Below, piece after piece: positions 60,961 to 64,000 of a DNA stretch of 64,000 nt. The notes beneath the pieces were generated by a model, which did no database searches, had not been told where the DNA came from, and worked only from the letters and a program-made list of their open reading frames with translations. Within the stretch, counting starts at the first letter, position 1. Each line of letters begins with the position of its first letter. The DNA lies in the NCBI RefSeq assembly GCF_023612255.1, contig NZ_CP063231.1:1904001-1968000 (forward strand). Direction: 5' to 3'. Position numbers and translations under genes: made by a program. The stretch comes from Luteibacter flocculans. GTDB lineage: Bacteria; Pseudomonadota; Gammaproteobacteria; Xanthomonadales; Rhodanobacteraceae.

Positions 60961-61626
60961 GTGGCGCACGAGACCGATTTCATCGATTTGTACCGAAAGC
61001 TGCGCCTGGAGCCCGGCTGTACGTTGGACGACTTCAAGCAGGCCTATCGTCGTCATGTCGCGCTCTGGCATCCCGATCGGCGCCGTGGATCCCGGGCGGA
61101 CACGCTTGCCGCGGCACGCCTGCAACGATTGACCGTGCAATACGCGGCGGCCATGGATTTCCATCGTCGCCATGGGCGCCTGCCAGGCGCACCGATCGGC
61201 GCACGCAGCGCGGGGCCACGGGTCGAGGCAGAGCGGGACGAGGCGTCGACTGCCACTCCTCTGCGCGCTTCGATGCCGCCGTCTGCAAGGCCGCGCGCGC
61301 ACATGGCCATGCGCTGGTGGCTTGCTGGCGCGGTGCTCGGCATCGGTGCGCTCGCACTGTGGATGTGGCCCGACGATGAGCCCGTCGAGACGGAAAGCGT
61401 CGCCGAACCGGTGGCGATGGTGGAGCACGACAGGCCGGCCGCCCGCTTCATTGCGCTGGGCATGACGCCCGCCGATGTGGCAGCGATCGAAGGCGAGCCG
61501 ACACGCCGCGGTGCGGATCGCTGGGAGTACGGCCCATCATGGGTGCGCTTCGAAGGCGGCGCGGTGACCGATTGGTACAGCTCGCCGCTGCGCAACCTGC
61601 GTACGGCCTCCACGCGCGCGCATTGA
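60961..61626 (+). CDS. J-domain membrane protein with a BamE/SmpA-like C-terminus
   Basis: A 221-residue protein from GTG 60961. Residues 3-60 form a J domain (DFIDLYRKLRLEPGCTLDDF and the HPD tripeptide in ALWHPDRR near 36), which should stimulate an Hsp70. A membrane helix follows at about 119-136 (WWLAGAVLGIGALALWMW). The C-terminal 65 residues (FIALGMTPADVAAIEGEPTR...WEYGPSWVRFEGGAVTDWYS) look like the SmpA/OmlA/BamE fold (G-M-T-x-x-D-V ... G-x-P ... W-x-Y-G). If the J domain is cytoplasmic the C-terminus is periplasmic. It is convergent with the sugar transferase gene (25-base gap). Confidence 0.75.
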   Translation: MAHETDFIDLYRKLRLEPGCTLDDFKQAYRRHVALWHPDRRRGSRADTLAAARLQRLTVQYAAAMDFHRRHGRLPGAPIGARSAGPRVEAERDEASTATPLRASMPPSARPRAHMAMRWWLAGAVLGIGALALWMWPDDEPVETESVAEPVAMVEHDRPAARFIALGMTPADVAAIEGEPTRRGADRWEYGPSWVRFEGGAVTDWYSSPLRNLRTASTRAH

Positions 61627-61651
61627 ACCGCGCCGCTCGCGTGGCACGCGA

Positions 61652-63052
61652 TCAACGCGCGCCACGACCGAAGATCACCACCTCCACGGTCTCGATCAGG
61701 ATCACCATGTCGAGAAACAGGTTGTGGTTCTTCACATAGAAAAGGTCGTACTTCAGCTTCTCGGCGGCATCTTCTTCGGATGCGCCGTAGGGGTAGCTGA
61801 GTTGGGCCCAGCCGGCGAGACCTGGTTTGATGCTGTGGCGAAGGTTGTAGTAGCGGATCTTCGTCTCAAGGTCGTTCACGAACTGCGGGCGCTCGGGGCG
61901 CGGTCCCACGATGCTCATGTCACCGCGGATCACGTTCCATAGTTGCGGGAGTTCGTCGAAGCGCAGCTTGCGGCAGATGCGGCCCACACGGGTGACGCGA
62001 TCGTCGTTGCTCTTGGCCCAGCGCGCGATGCCGTCCATCTCCGCATCGGTGCGCATGCTGCGGAATTTGTACAGCCAGAACGTGCGGCCGTGTTCGCCCA
62101 CGCGCTCCTGCCGGTAGAGGATCGGCTGGCCACGTCCCGATTCGATGCGGATCGCCAGCGCCACCCCGAGCATGATCGGCCAGCAGAGCAGGGCGATGCA
62201 GCAGGCCGCGGCAAGATCGAAGCCACGTTTGACGAAGACGGCCAGCGGCGTCGCGTTGAACCCTCCGGAAAAGACCAGCCACGACGGATCGAGCATGGTC
62301 AACTGCACGCGTCCTGCCTCGCGTTCCACGAACGTGGTCAAGTCGGTGATCTGCACGCCAAGCTGCCGGCAGGCCAGCAGGTCGTCCATCGGCAGGCTGC
62401 CACGGCGATCGTCCACACCCACCACGATCTCGTCCAGGCGCTCGCGTCGGGCGAACGCGGCCAGCGCGTCGCTGGGTCGCACCAGCAGCGGTTCCGGAAT
62501 GGCGATGGTTTCGCCGGGCCCCGGCACGTAGCCGAGCAGACAGAAGCCGCGACGATCGGAGCGGCGGCGCATGCGGTTGTGGATCTGCGCGGCGCGTTCG
62601 CCCGCGCCCAGCACGAGCACGCGCCGCTTCAGCGATTCCATTTCCACCAGGCGCATGAACAGCGCGCGGAACGCGGACGTGACCACAAAGCCGATGATCA
62701 GCGCCATGCCGAGTACGCCTCGGCCGACGTAGGCCTGCGGGATCACGTAGTAGCCGACTACGAGCGCGAGGCCACCGATGACGAAGGCGATGGCATGCCG
62801 CGCCAGTTGGCCGCGCCAGCTCATGCGCAGAGTGGCGCGGTATTCGCCGAGCGCGGCCATGCACAGGAAGATGACGATCGCGAACATCGCTGCGCGTGCC
62901 GCCAGCGAATGCGACGACGCAGCCAGATCCTCGGGCGACGGCGCGAAGCGTATCCACGTGGCAGCATTGATCGATGCTGCCAGCAGTGCGAGCTCGCACG
63001 CACCCAGCAGCGTGAGCCAGCGCACGATCGGCTGTCTGAACAGGCGAATCAT
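61652..63052 (-). CDS. Undecaprenyl-phosphate sugar phosphotransferase (WcaJ/EpsB-like)
   Basis: A 466-residue polyprenyl-phosphate hexose-1-P transferase that starts a glycan repeat unit on the lipid carrier. It has about five N-terminal helices (IVRWLTLLGACELALLAASI, AMFAIVIFLCMAAL, GGLALVVGYYVIPQAYVG...), a Rossmann-like domain (RVLVLGAGERAAQIHNRM near 150) and the bacterial sugar transferase domain (VKRGFDLAAACCIALLCW near 275; YRQERVGEHGRTFWLYKFRS near 315; RFDELPQLWNVIRGDMSIVG near 360, the catalytic region). Its start MIRLFRQPIVRW resembles TIGR03013-type enzymes. It is on the same strand as, and 14 kb upstream of, the glycan operon, and may prime that glycan. Confidence 0.9.
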   Translation of the reverse strand: MIRLFRQPIVRWLTLLGACELALLAASINAATWIRFAPSPEDLAASSHSLAARAAMFAIVIFLCMAALGEYRATLRMSWRGQLARHAIAFVIGGLALVVGYYVIPQAYVGRGVLGMALIIGFVVTSAFRALFMRLVEMESLKRRVLVLGAGERAAQIHNRMRRRSDRRGFCLLGYVPGPGETIAIPEPLLVRPSDALAAFARRERLDEIVVGVDDRRGSLPMDDLLACRQLGVQITDLTTFVEREAGRVQLTMLDPSWLVFSGGFNATPLAVFVKRGFDLAAACCIALLCWPIMLGVALAIRIESGRGQPILYRQERVGEHGRTFWLYKFRSMRTDAEMDGIARWAKSNDDRVTRVGRICRKLRFDELPQLWNVIRGDMSIVGPRPERPQFVNDLETKIRYYNLRHSIKPGLAGWAQLSYPYGASEEDAAEKLKYDLFYVKNHNLFLDMVILIETVEVVIFGRGAR

Positions 63053-63234
63053 CGGAAATCCCCTCCATGCACGCAGGTGCTGCATGCCGTCGCGCAAAGG
63101 CTAGGAACGTGCCGCTGCCGTGTCGATTGCACTTCCGGCCTGCACGCGGCTAGGCCGTATGGCCGCCTGTATCAAAGTCGATACACATCAGCGGCGGTGC
63201 ACCGTAACGTCGTGCGTCACGATGCGTGAGGGGC

Positions 63235-64000
63235 TCAGGCCAGACCGGTCGCCAACAGCACGCGCAATTGTTCGGCGAGGCGCAGGCTCAACGCGATCAC
63301 GGTGAAGGTCGGGAACGCCCAGCCTCCGGTCGGGAACACCGAACTGCCGGCTACGTGCAGGTTGGCGACGCCGTGGACCTTGCCCTGCGCGTCGACCACG
63401 CCTTGCGAGGGATCGTCCGCCATGCGCGTGGTACCGATGTGGTGCGCCGTGCCATGCACCTCCGGGTCGGCCCCGCCGCGGGTCCAGGGGGCGGGCTCGA
63501 AACGCCCGCCGCAGGCGGCCGCAAGGCGTTCACCGGCCAGCACCGTCGTGGTGTGCCAGGTATGCCGGTCGAGATCGTTCAGGCGCCAGTCGATGCGCAC
63601 GCGGCGCAAGCCGAGCGCATCGCGGTCGTCGCCCAGAGTGATGCGGCTGTCGCGTTGCGGTGCCTGTTCGAAGAAGCCGACCAGTTCGACGCGATCGCTG
63701 CGTACGGTGGGGCGATCTGCCACCTTCTGCGCCACGGCCTTCACCACATCTCCCAAATGCAGACCGAGGCGAACGGCGCTGATGGCGAGGCTCTGCTGCA
63801 CAGTCACCATGGTGCTGTCCGGTCCGTTCTGCAGGGCGGCGCACAGACGCGCTTCGAGCAGCGTCGCCTCGTCTTGGCGACGAGGTGAACGCAGCGCCGC
63901 GCGCACGTCGCGCAGGGCGCGAATGCCATGGGGTACCTGGCCTTCGACGGCGAACGGATGAACCCTTGCGTTGAGGCTGCGATGACGACGCTGCGCGTCG
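63235..64000 (-). CDS. GMC-family oxidoreductase, C-terminal part (cut by window edge)
   Basis: The frame is open to the window edge and ends at 63235. The visible ~255 residues contain the GMC C-terminal domain: RVHPFAVEGQVPHGIRALRD, HHIGTTRMADDPSQGVVDAQ, VHGVANLHVAGSSVFPTGGW and AFPTFTVIALSLRLAEQL, with the FAD-contacting Gly-rich and active-site His region. The FAD-binding N-terminus would lie beyond 64000. The family oxidises alcohols or sugars; substrate unknown. Confidence 0.88.
   Translation of the reverse strand, partial: DAQRRHRSLNARVHPFAVEGQVPHGIRALRDVRAALRSPRRQDEATLLEARLCAALQNGPDSTMVTVQQSLAISAVRLGLHLGDVVKAVAQKVADRPTVRSDRVELVGFFEQAPQRDSRITLGDDRDALGLRRVRIDWRLNDLDRHTWHTTTVLAGERLAAACGGRFEPAPWTRGGADPEVHGTAHHIGTTRMADDPSQGVVDAQGKVHGVANLHVAGSSVFPTGGWAFPTFTVIALSLRLAEQLRVLLATGLA

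Overview
The window looks like a chromosomal piece of a high-GC gammaproteobacterium of the Xanthomonadales/Lysobacterales type, most likely Rhodanobacteraceae (Luteibacter/Dyella-like). This is inferred from the exbB-exbD-msbA-lpxK order, the GTGGGAGC/GTAGGAGC-type REP hairpins between genes and a GumD/WcaJ-like sugar transferase; no rRNA or species marker is present.

Layout. 0-9.5 kb: a secreted GH92 mannosidase, an exbB-exbD-msbA-lpxK operon (lipid A export and synthesis), a glycine-zipper envelope protein and a DNA photolyase. 9.5-15.1 kb: an MFS exporter and ligA (both frameshifted as given), epmA and a yaeR-like VOC protein. 15.1-18.9 kb: a tandem array of ~118-bp BIME units (paired inverted REPs) holding two near-identical IS110-family elements, each sitting inside a REP with a CT core dinucleotide. 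18.9-25.3 kb: housekeeping genes (DUF2461 protein, sbcB, orn, folP, glmM, a 2-oxoglutarate oxygenase).

25.4-48.5 kb (all minus strand): an 11-gene, tightly coupled operon. Its promoter-proximal gene encodes A-PCP-KS-AT-ACP-aminotransferase and the next encodes C-A-PCP-C-(degenerate A)-PCP. They are followed by a GT2 glycosyltransferase, a polysaccharide deacetylase, an O-antigen ligase/polymerase-like membrane protein, a PaaK/CapK-like AMP-forming ligase, three GT4-like glycosyltransferases, a second deacetylase and a membrane-anchored deacetylase-like protein. The A-domain code reads DAFWLGGTFK (valine type), the AT is malonyl type and there is no ketoreductase before the transaminase, so the first enzyme is predicted to make a 3,4-diamino-5-methylhexanoyl (beta,gamma-diamino acyl) unit. 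No thioesterase is encoded, so the peptide may be passed to, or built onto, a glycan.

49-60 kb: four related immunoglobulin-like repeat proteins without signal peptides (one only as long as the N-terminal third of its paralogues), surrounding a pertactin-type autotransporter with an EF-hand loop. A pair of TGTCCG-N4-CGGACA palindromes lies upstream of the short paralogue. 60-64 kb: a secreted protein of unknown function, a J-domain/TM/BamE-like fusion, an undecaprenyl-phosphate sugar transferase that could prime the glycan made by the large operon, and the C-terminal part of a GMC oxidoreductase cut by the window edge.
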